NCBI GenBank assembly: GCA_030639445.1
Contig: DAOWCR010000020.1
Location: forward strand, 1-12,248
Direction of reading: 5' to 3'
Source of the DNA: Dehalococcoidales bacterium
GTDB taxonomy: Bacteria; Chloroflexota; Dehalococcoidia; Dehalococcoidales; RBG-16-60-22
DNA: 12,248 nucleotides
Shown here: positions 6,635 through 12,248 of the stretch, piece after piece
Layout: each line of letters opens with the position of its first letter
Position numbering within the stretch: the stretch's first letter is position 1
Notes under the pieces: generated by a model
Databases searched by the model: none
Told to the model about the DNA's origin: nothing
The model's input: only the letters and a program-made list of their open reading frames with translations
Program-made: the position numbers and the translations under genes

Positions 6635-8356
6635 TTAAGTTCGAATCATTACCGAGAACCCCACCGGCACCAGGTACTGCCAGTTCGGGCCAATCACCCC
6701 CAGCGGCCCCAGCACCGCTCCGGCGATGATGAACAGCAGCGCCAGCCAGGCAGTCGCCTCGGCCGGCTTCCGTTTCCAACCGAAGCCATTCTGGATGAGC
6801 GGTGAGAGAATGGCCAGGGCAAGTCCGATGAGGGCCAGGTTACTTGTGTAGATGGCTACTCCCATTAAGCACAGAGCCAAGATGATTGAGGTTACGTGCA
6901 TGACTTTGCTGTTCGGATTCAGGCGGGCAATTTTCTGCCGGAACCCCAGACGCTGGCTCACCTTCTCTTTGGTTTTGGCCCCGGTGACGATGAAATGGGC
7001 TCTCCGAGCAATGATGAAAGCCAGGATGGCGATGGCGGTGTGCAGGTAGAAGGAAACATAGACGCAGGTTACCTGGCTCAGGTGGCGGAACAGCTTGATG
7101 GGAGTGCGGTACCGGCCGACCACTACCCGTGCCAGTGGGCTAAAGGCTGCCAGCCAGCCGAATATCACCAGCCCCCAGATGGTGGTGGTCATGGCGTTGG
7201 CGGCCACCAAAGATGCGGCCAGTAAAAATATGAGGTAAGGCAGGAAGAGGGAAGTGGCCGTCCTCCGCAGGGTATGGGTGACGATATCCCACTTTTCGGC
7301 AAAAGAAGCGTCAGCCGACTTGATGAAAGGTGCCGTGTGCTGGGCGAAAGTCTCGGTATCGGCCATGGTCATGCGGTAGGTGCGTTTTCGTAATTGCCCC
7401 AGGTCCTCGGGGACGCCTTCGCGGCAGACGACGTCTTCCGCAAAGAATCCGGTATAGCCGGCGTGACGCATCGAAATGGTGAAAGCGACGTCCTCGGCGA
7501 CAACTTCCGGGAACCCCTTTGCCCTGGTGTGGGCTTCGGTCCGGACAAGTACTCCGTGCCCCAGCATGAGCGGGAACCCGTAGTGGTTCCGGGGGACATT
7601 GTTGTGTTCCCAGCGAATTGCAGTTTCTCCCAGGAAATGCTCGGTAAAGGCGTTTCTGGTGCTGGAACCGCTATCGTGGTTCGCCTGGACAAAGCCGATT
7701 TTTTCGTCTTGCTGAATATAAAAAGAGGTCTTCCTCAGGAATTCTTTGGGAAGTATCCCGTCGGCGTCGCAGAGGGCAAAGAACTCGTATCCCTTGGCCT
7801 GGTTGGCCAGGGCCAGGTTGAGGCTGCGCGCCTTGAATCCTTCCAGCTTTTCCCGCCGGACGATGGTGGTCTTCTGGGGGAATTCCCGGTGGAATTCGTC
7901 TACCCGGTCCCTGCCCGGCTGTCCCTGGCTGACATCAACGATGAAGACATGAAAATCGGGGTAGTCCTGGTTGACACAACTCAAGGCCGCTTCATACTTG
8001 AAATCGTCTACTGTGGTATAAAGGATGGCAATGCCGGGAAAACCGGCCTGCCTCTCTTCTCCGGTCGCCTCTCTTGCCCCGGGTTTTACCTTGCCTGTCT
8101 GGCGGAAGAAGACCAGCCCGTAGTGGTAGAGGGCGTAGAACCAGAAGACGGCCATGCAGATGGCCGCCAGCACGACCAGGATCCAGTGCCCGGCCGAACC
8201 GGGCAGGCCGTAGATGGCGGCCGCGTTTATCGCCAGCAGTACCAGGGAAACCACCCAGACCACCAGGATTAGCAGGTACATCGTGTTGTGCTTGGAAACC
8301 AGGTCGGTAGCCGAGGTCTTTTTTTTAGGCTGTGTCTGCGGTGGGGCATTGTTCAT
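6635..8356 (-). CDS. Membrane family 2 glycosyltransferase (cellulose synthase-like)
   Basis: A 573-residue processive-type GT2 enzyme. Two membrane segments (about 26-49 and 58-83) lead into a cytosolic GT-A domain with TTVDD (D117/D118), a DVS strand (141-143), the metal-binding DxD in LCDADG (D197, D199), and AEDV (E289-D290), the probable acid/base region. Further hydrophobic segments follow at about 366-388, 390-412, 425-452, 487-519 and 533-555. Relatives link sugars from UDP- or GDP-sugars while pushing the polymer through the membrane (cellulose, glucomannan, glucan, hyaluronan). The product-binding Q(Q/R)xRW of classic processive enzymes is replaced by QLRKRT (321-326), so the product may be short or different. 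The ATG at 8356 has a GGGAGG ribosome site 6 nt upstream and its own promoter. The stop codon lies 4 bp from the repeat block. The sugar donor and product are unknown; the neighbouring glucose-1-phosphate genes make a glucosyl donor plausible only as inference. Confidence 0.87.
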   Translation of the reverse strand: MNNAPPQTQPKKKTSATDLVSKHNTMYLLILVVWVVSLVLLAINAAAIYGLPGSAGHWILVVLAAICMAVFWFYALYHYGLVFFRQTGKVKPGAREATGEERQAGFPGIAILYTTVDDFKYEAALSCVNQDYPDFHVFIVDVSQGQPGRDRVDEFHREFPQKTTIVRREKLEGFKARSLNLALANQAKGYEFFALCDADGILPKEFLRKTSFYIQQDEKIGFVQANHDSGSSTRNAFTEHFLGETAIRWEHNNVPRNHYGFPLMLGHGVLVRTEAHTRAKGFPEVVAEDVAFTISMRHAGYTGFFAEDVVCREGVPEDLGQLRKRTYRMTMADTETFAQHTAPFIKSADASFAEKWDIVTHTLRRTATSLFLPYLIFLLAASLVAANAMTTTIWGLVIFGWLAAFSPLARVVVGRYRTPIKLFRHLSQVTCVYVSFYLHTAIAILAFIIARRAHFIVTGAKTKEKVSQRLGFRQKIARLNPNSKVMHVTSIILALCLMGVAIYTSNLALIGLALAILSPLIQNGFGWKRKPAEATAWLALLFIIAGAVLGPLGVIGPNWQYLVPVGFSVMIRT

Positions 8357-8362
8357 GGCTTA

Positions 8363-8368
8363 CCTCCC
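8363..8368 (-). promoter_or_regulatory. Ribosome binding site of the glycosyltransferase gene
   Basis: GGGAGG on the minus strand, 6 nt before the ATG at 8356. It supports this start over a later in-frame methionine (residue 26), which would lie inside the first membrane segment. Confidence 0.75.
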
Positions 8369-8389
8369 TAAAGGTCCTTTTAATGGCGG

Positions 8390-8418
8390 ATTATAACAGA
8401 TGTTGGCTGCTTTAGCAA
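8390..8418 (-). promoter_or_regulatory. Sigma70-type promoter for the glycosyltransferase gene
   Basis: On the minus strand a -35 box TTGCTA (8413-8418, four of six consensus positions), a 17-nt spacer and a perfect TATAAT (8390-8395), with the TG of an extended -10 just upstream (TGTTATAAT). The leader to the ATG at 8356 would be about 25-28 nt and contains the ribosome site. The glycosyltransferase can therefore be transcribed apart from the small gene upstream of it. Confidence 0.7.
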
Positions 8419-8463
8419 GGAAAAGCTTTTAGCTTCCCATTAGAGAAGTCCTGCCAGGAACCG

Positions 8464-8988
8464 TTAGCTGGTGGATACTTTCCTTTTGATCAGGCGTTCG
8501 GTTTGATGGAGCAGCCTGGTATAGTCCCGGGTAAAGCAGAGCAGTTCAATCCGGTGGTTGTGGAGGGCGATCAACAAATCAACTGAAGAGTTCCATAACT
8601 CGCCGGATAACGCTTTCAGGTCCGGTGTCCCTTTACTGGTCAGAGATTTCTCAAGTTTGGCGATAGACTGGAGCATCGCCCGGATTCTATCCACTATTTC
8701 GTCCCCGAAGATACTGCCCAGGCGTATCATAGCTTCGCCGCGTACTGGCAGGAGCGAGAGGCGCATACTCACTTCTCGTATATCCTCTTCCCTGGGACTG
8801 GCCGATAAAAAGGTTGACTGCTGGGCCTCGGTTGCCCAGCTCAAAATTTCATTCAGTGCCTGTATTTGAGCATTCAGGATTCTATCTTCTTTTCGGGCGC
8901 GGTAGCTCAGGTACAGGGCCACCGAAGCGAGAATGACCAGCAGGAATATCCCGATAGCGCTCGCCAGTAAGAAAATGTTAGTAATCAT
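8464..8988 (-). CDS. Small single-pass membrane protein, function unknown
   Basis: A 174-residue protein that I do not recognise. Residues about 5-28 form one hydrophobic membrane segment, followed by basic residues (YRARKEDR), so the rest probably faces the cytosol. The remainder is mostly helical in character, with many Leu, Ile, Glu and Arg; stretches 38-60, 97-117 and 123-170 could form amphipathic or coiled helices. There is no catalytic motif and only two cysteines (none in a CxxC arrangement visible to me). No convincing Shine-Dalgarno site precedes the ATG at 8988, but no better start is seen, since the membrane segment begins at once. It lies 107 bp upstream of the glycosyltransferase on the same strand, which might point to a membrane partner, though the latter has its own promoter. 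The codon use and the helix pattern support a real gene. Confidence 0.65.
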   Translation of the reverse strand: MITNIFLLASAIGIFLLVILASVALYLSYRARKEDRILNAQIQALNEILSWATEAQQSTFLSASPREEDIREVSMRLSLLPVRGEAMIRLGSIFGDEIVDRIRAMLQSIAKLEKSLTSKGTPDLKALSGELWNSSVDLLIALHNHRIELLCFTRDYTRLLHQTERLIKRKVSTS

Positions 8989-9144
8989 AGTTCTATTACT
9001 ACTTTACAATATGTACTGGGTTAAGACGCAAGCCCCAATAGTGTCAACAGCTTGAGCCGTTTCGGTCGGATTAATGAGCCTGTTGGCCATGGTTTCCGTT
9101 ATCGTGCCACTGCGGCGGTTATGGGAATGCATAAAATAACGGAC

Positions 9145-9156
9145 TGTGCTATATTA
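9145..9156 (+). promoter_or_regulatory. Extended -10 promoter of the trehalose phosphatase gene
   Basis: TGTGCTATATTA: -10 hexamer TATATT (9150-9155) with the TG of an extended -10. It matches the box before the carboxyltransferase gene at 11 of 12 positions. No clear -35 is present. The leader to the ATG at 9222 would be about 60 nt. Confidence 0.5.
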
Positions 9157-9221
9157 TTTGGTATAGCGTCGCTATTTCGGCTTGGTAGAGTTATCCCTGC
9201 AGAAGGTGAGGTAAAGTCAGG

Positions 9222-10034
9222 ATGAATTATCTATTTGCCAATCTGGAGCTGGTGAAAAAAGTGGTGCTCACCCATCCCTTCGGCCTGATTTTCGATGTTG
9301 ATGGCACCATCGCCGAGATTGCCCCCACCGCCGAGGCGGTGAAGGTTACTCCGGGGTGTCAAAAGCACCTGAAGTCTCTGGTCGGGCGTCTGCCTCTGGT
9401 GGCCGCCATTTCAGGAAGGTTAGCCCGGGTAGTGAGGCAGCTGGTGGGGGTGGAGGGGGTGGTCTACAACGGCAACCACGGTCTGGAGCAGTGGATTAAC
9501 GGGAAGGTGGAAGTCAGGCCGGAAGCGCAGAGTTACGTGGCCAAGATTGCGGCGGCTATCAAAGAGCTGGGCCCGGTCCTCCAGCCGCTAGGGGTGACGT
9601 TTGAGGATAAGGGTGCCGGACTGGTTTTTCATTACCGGACTTTGCCCAATCGGGATGAGGTGAGAGAGGCTATCCTGGAGGCGATAAGCCGCTCTCCGGC
9701 CGCCCGGCCGTTTAATATTGACCGGGCAAGGGCCGTTATCGAACTTCGGCCTCCCCTTGAGATAAGTAAAGGGTCAATGTTAAAGGAGCTTATCCAGGGT
9801 TATCATCTCAAAGCCGCCGTCTATATGGGAGACGACGTGGCGGATATAGATGCCTTTGATAACCTGCAGGCCCTGTCGCAGGGCGCCGAATTTCGGGGTC
9901 TGGCCATCGGGGTAGTGGGCGAGGAAACACCGCCGGAGGTTGCCGAGAGGGCGGATTTGCTCCTCAGGGGGGTGAGTGAGGTGGAGGCTTTTCTGGGCTG
10001 GCTGGACGAAACGATACCGGCCACCTCGCCTTAG
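9222..10034 (+). CDS. otsB: Trehalose-6-phosphate phosphatase-like HAD hydrolase
   Basis: A 270-residue HAD-superfamily enzyme with the complete set of OtsB motifs: FDVDGT with nucleophile D25 and acid D27, AISGR (62-66), the substrate-side NGNHGLE (83-89), the lysine in ISKGSML (K183), and YMGDDVADIDAF (201-212) with the Mg-binding aspartates. Family members remove phosphate from trehalose 6-phosphate in the cytosol, giving trehalose as a compatible solute or storage sugar. The length is typical of a stand-alone OtsB. The ATG at 9222 follows a purine-rich AAGGTGAGG stretch (9203-9211). No trehalose-6-phosphate synthase (OtsA) lies in the window, so the substrate comes from a gene elsewhere; glucosyl-3-phosphoglycerate or mannosyl phosphate phosphatases are less likely alternatives. 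The gene converges with the GalT-like gene, 51 bp apart. Confidence 0.85.
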   Translation: MNYLFANLELVKKVVLTHPFGLIFDVDGTIAEIAPTAEAVKVTPGCQKHLKSLVGRLPLVAAISGRLARVVRQLVGVEGVVYNGNHGLEQWINGKVEVRPEAQSYVAKIAAAIKELGPVLQPLGVTFEDKGAGLVFHYRTLPNRDEVREAILEAISRSPAARPFNIDRARAVIELRPPLEISKGSMLKELIQGYHLKAAVYMGDDVADIDAFDNLQALSQGAEFRGLAIGVVGEETPPEVAERADLLLRGVSEVEAFLGWLDETIPATSP

Positions 10035-10085
10035 AGCTAAGTGTTGTCTTCCGGGAGTTATTTCCCTTCCGTTTGCCTTCCTGAG

Positions 10086-11168
10086 CTAGGACGGGGCCGT
10101 TCCGGACTTCTTTATCTGCGGGGGCCGGGCTTTTCCTTTGAGGGTGATGTCCCCATCTTTGACGAGGCCGACGGTGCGCTTTCTAATATGGTCGGCGGTA
10201 TTCTCCGGCAGGGCCGCGCTAATATAGATACCGGAGCCAATCTCAAATCCGGCAATGGTAGTTGTCCGGGGCACAATCCGGATATGCCAGTGGTAATACG
10301 GGTCCTTTTCATCGGCGGTGGTGGAAGTGTCAATAGTTAAGTTGAAGGCGGGGTCACCAAGCTCCCGGTACAGGCAGAGAAGGGCATTCTTTAGCACCCT
10401 GGCCAGTTCGCCGAGGAATATGGTGGGATACAAGCCGAAGGAGGAAGAATGTGTTTTGGGTACAATCCAGGTCTCATAGGGTACCCGTGAGGCATAAGGG
10501 TGGAGGACAACGAACCGCTCGGTCTCGGCCACGATTCTTTCTCCCTTCTCCTGCTCCGCGGCCAGCAAATCACAGTAAAGGCAACGGCCCATATCGGAAT
10601 AGTACTCATGGGCAATATCAAACTTTCGGTGGTAGTAAGGCGCGATGATGGGCGTGGCCACTAATTGGGAGTGGGGGTGTATCAGGGATGTCCCTGACGC
10701 CCAGCCATGATTCTTGAAAATAGTAATGTACCTGATTTGCTCGTTTCTCTTCAGAATGTTGTATCTTTCCTGGTAGGCAATCATCACTCTTTCTACCTGC
10801 TCATAGGTCATTAACGCCAGGGTGGCATTATGTACCGGACCTTCTATGATAACCTCGTGTATCCCGAAGCCGTTCATTTTACGGAAAAATCGCCCGTCTT
10901 CACTCCGGGCAACGTCTCCTTCGGGCGATAGCGCCGAGAACCGGTTGGGTACTACTCTCACTTCCCAGGGTAGGGACTCATCTGCGGGAAGCCGGAAGGC
11001 CTCGGGTGGCGTCTTGTCTTCATTGCCCGGGCAGAAAGGACAGGACGCGTCCCAATTGGGTAACTGGTCAGCACGTCTTCCGGTTGGTCCTTGTTGGGGG
11101 CGCTTGGCCCTCTCCGGGGCCAGTATCACCCATAGTTTGGTGGTGGGGTCCTGTCTTAATTCTGACAT
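10086..11168 (-). CDS. galT: GalT-family nucleotidylyltransferase (galactose-1-phosphate uridylyltransferase-like)
   Basis: A 360-residue HIT-superfamily enzyme. Motifs: the N-terminal SELRQDPTT...WVILAPERAKRP, a zinc-type CPFCPG (C43, C46), NRFSAL (75-80), and the active site HPHSQ (164-168) with H166 as the nucleophile that carries the nucleotide. The C-terminal half has HPYASRVPYETWIVPKTH (223-240) and YHWHIRIVPR (292-301). An extra CLYC pair (C196, C199) lies between. GalT moves UMP between UDP-glucose and galactose 1-phosphate (Leloir pathway). E. coli GalT has Gly where this enzyme has Ser (HPHGQ versus HPHSQ), and related enzymes exchange ADP instead, so specificity is open; the glgC gene just upstream makes an ADP-sugar role worth considering. 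The ATG at 11168 has only a weak ribosome site (GGGAAG). It lies 57 bp after the glgC stop codon and is probably cotranscribed. Confidence 0.85.
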   Translation of the reverse strand: MSELRQDPTTKLWVILAPERAKRPQQGPTGRRADQLPNWDASCPFCPGNEDKTPPEAFRLPADESLPWEVRVVPNRFSALSPEGDVARSEDGRFFRKMNGFGIHEVIIEGPVHNATLALMTYEQVERVMIAYQERYNILKRNEQIRYITIFKNHGWASGTSLIHPHSQLVATPIIAPYYHRKFDIAHEYYSDMGRCLYCDLLAAEQEKGERIVAETERFVVLHPYASRVPYETWIVPKTHSSSFGLYPTIFLGELARVLKNALLCLYRELGDPAFNLTIDTSTTADEKDPYYHWHIRIVPRTTTIAGFEIGSGIYISAALPENTADHIRKRTVGLVKDGDITLKGKARPPQIKKSGTAPS

Positions 11169-11225
11169 TTTTTCATTTTCTTCCCGGCTTACTCCGGGAG
11201 GGCGCGCTGATTCCCGGTAAAGTCA

Positions 11226-12248
11226 CTACTCTTTTCGGCTGGCACGATGCCGCTTTGCCTTTATTGTTTCACCACTGGGGACCAGTGTTTTTGGGAAATC
11301 CTTCTCGGTAACATTACTGAAGATAGTACAGTTGCGGCCTATGGTCGTTCCTGCCGGTATCCTGGCGCTCTTACCGACGATGGTTATGCCGGTGTTCAGG
11401 ACGTCGGGTTCTTCACGGTTGATCTGGAAATCATCGCCAAAGCCGATTTGACAACCGATATCGACGATCACTTCCTTGTCCAGGATGGAGTAGTCAATGA
11501 CGCTATCCCGCCCGATGACAGTATCATTCATGATGATGGAAGACTTGACTATCGCGTTTTCGGCGACTCTTACTCCCGGCGAGAGAACCGAGTGCTCGAC
11601 ACGTCCCTCAATAACACAGCCATTAGATATCATGCTGTTAAGAACATTGCCACGTTGAGAAAGAATGGCTGGTGGTTTTGCCTCTTCCTCTTTGGTGCGG
11701 ATAGGCCAATCATTGCTGAAGGTGAGGGGAGGGGATACATCGAGCAGCTTCATGTTGGTCTGCCAGTAGCTTCGCACGCTGCCTACGTCGCGCCAGAATC
11801 CCTCAAAATAATAAGCGAAAAGCCGGCAATTGCCTACCAGTTGGGGGAAGATATTCCGGGCAAAATCATGCTTGGAAGACCGGCGCTGGGCGTCTTCTTC
11901 CAGGCACTGGCGGAGGAAATCTTTTCGGAAGACGTAGACGCCCATAGAGGCAAGGTCGCTCTTTGGCTCTTTGACTTTTTCCTGGAAGCTGGTTACCTGT
12001 CCTTCTTCGTCCACGCTTACCGTGCCAAACTCCCGCAATTGGTCTCGGGGCATGCGGGTGACGGACAGGGTGACATCTGCCGGGTGCTTTTCATGATAAT
12101 TGACCATATCAGAATAGTCCATTTTATAGACATGGTCACCGCTAAGCATCAGCACCAGATCAGCATCCTGCTCGTCAATATACGAGAGGTTCTGGTAGAC
12201 GGCATCAGCGGTGCCTTTATACCAGGTGCGGCCTTCTTCACGGGCCAG
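11226..12248 (-). CDS. glgC: Glucose-1-phosphate adenylyltransferase (ADP-glucose pyrophosphorylase), N-terminus cut by window edge
   Basis: The C-terminal 340 residues of a GlgC protein; the reading frame stays open to the right edge, so the true start lies outside. GlgC makes ADP-glucose from glucose 1-phosphate and ATP, the committed step of bacterial glycogen synthesis. The visible part begins with the family motif WYKGTADAVYQN, followed by LVLMLSGDHVYKMDY (the nucleotide-sugar metal region), the substrate loop FQEKVKEP, ASMGVYVF, and FWRDVGSVRSYW. The last 130 or so residues are a left-handed beta-helix with hexapeptide-like repeats (SVLSPGVRVAENAIVKSSII). The GlgC family normally has about 400-430 residues, so some 70-90 are missing. 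The GalT-like gene lies 57 bp downstream on the same strand. Confidence 0.9.
   Translation of the reverse strand: MAREEGRTWYKGTADAVYQNLSYIDEQDADLVLMLSGDHVYKMDYSDMVNYHEKHPADVTLSVTRMPRDQLREFGTVSVDEEGQVTSFQEKVKEPKSDLASMGVYVFRKDFLRQCLEEDAQRRSSKHDFARNIFPQLVGNCRLFAYYFEGFWRDVGSVRSYWQTNMKLLDVSPPLTFSNDWPIRTKEEEAKPPAILSQRGNVLNSMISNGCVIEGRVEHSVLSPGVRVAENAIVKSSIIMNDTVIGRDSVIDYSILDKEVIVDIGCQIGFGDDFQINREEPDVLNTGITIVGKSARIPAGTTIGRNCTIFSNVTEKDFPKTLVPSGETIKAKRHRASRKE

Noticed and set aside
7394..8272. 292-codon plus-strand open frame opposite the glycosyltransferase gene
   Set aside because: It has no recognisable motif, no convincing ribosome site, and overlaps the catalytic domain of a well-supported gene on the other strand.
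9019..9047. Minus-strand promoter for the small membrane protein, with a perfect TTGACA at 9042-9047
   Set aside because: At 17 nt spacing the -10 would be TTAACC, a poor match, and other spacings give nothing better.
9096..9142. Inverted repeat CCGTTAT / ATAACGG upstream of the trehalose phosphatase promoter as an operator
   Set aside because: The two 7-bp halves are 33 bp apart and such pairs arise by chance; nothing else supports an operator.
10035..10085. Intrinsic terminator between the converging trehalose phosphatase and GalT-like genes
   Set aside because: Only a 4-bp pairing (GGGA...TCCC) with no T-run is present, too weak to call.

Overview
The window is about 12.2 kb of bacterial chromosome, fairly GC-rich, with dense genes, AGGAGG-type ribosome sites at some starts and sigma70-like promoters of the extended -10 type. 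The gene content (a biotin-dependent carboxyltransferase subunit, a giant ATP-driven 2-hydroxyacyl-CoA dehydratase activase with many cysteines, and a glycogen/trehalose/galactose sugar-phosphate set) suggests a strict anaerobe. A Chloroflexota (Dehalococcoidia-like) or other deep-branching anaerobe would fit, but no rRNA or marker gene is present and the taxonomic guess is weak.

Layout, left to right. (1) 1-274, minus: the N-terminal part of an HD-domain phosphohydrolase-like protein, cut by the window edge. It diverges from (2) 496-2001, plus, a pyruvate carboxylase subunit B / transcarboxylase 5S-type carboxyltransferase without its own biotin domain, and (3) 2035-6174, plus, a 1379-residue fusion of two BadF/HgdC-type ATPase modules with long cysteine-containing C-terminal modules. 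Genes 2 and 3 are 33 bp apart and probably form one transcript from an extended -10 promoter near 409-420. (4) 6175-6634 has no gene. Most of it (6289-6630) is a composite repeat: outer arms of about 80 bp in inverted orientation, each with two strong hairpins, plus decayed direct copies of the left arm inside. (5) 6635-8356, minus: a multi-pass membrane family 2 glycosyltransferase with a clear promoter and ribosome site of its own. (6) 8464-8988, minus: a small unrecognised protein with one N-terminal membrane segment. (7) 9222-10034, plus: a trehalose-6-phosphate phosphatase-like HAD enzyme. It converges on (8) 10086-11168, minus, a GalT-family nucleotidylyltransferase, which lies downstream of (9) 11226-12248, minus, the C-terminal 340 residues of a GlgC-type glucose-1-phosphate adenylyltransferase cut by the right edge.

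How the genes may work together. The left half looks like anaerobic carboxylic acid / acyl-CoA metabolism: a carboxyltransferase that needs a separate biotin carrier, beside an ATP-driven low-potential electron donor fused to a dehydratase-like part. The right half handles activated glucose and its products: ADP-glucose synthesis, hexose-1-phosphate/nucleotide-sugar exchange, trehalose phosphate dephosphorylation, and sugar polymerisation or transfer at the membrane. The repeat block separates the two halves, at a point where transcription converges.

The points most worth a second look are the internal pseudo-dimer in the activase, the nested inverted/tandem hairpin element, the near-identical extended -10 boxes before two unrelated genes, and the uncertain nucleotide-sugar specificity of the GalT-like enzyme beside glgC.
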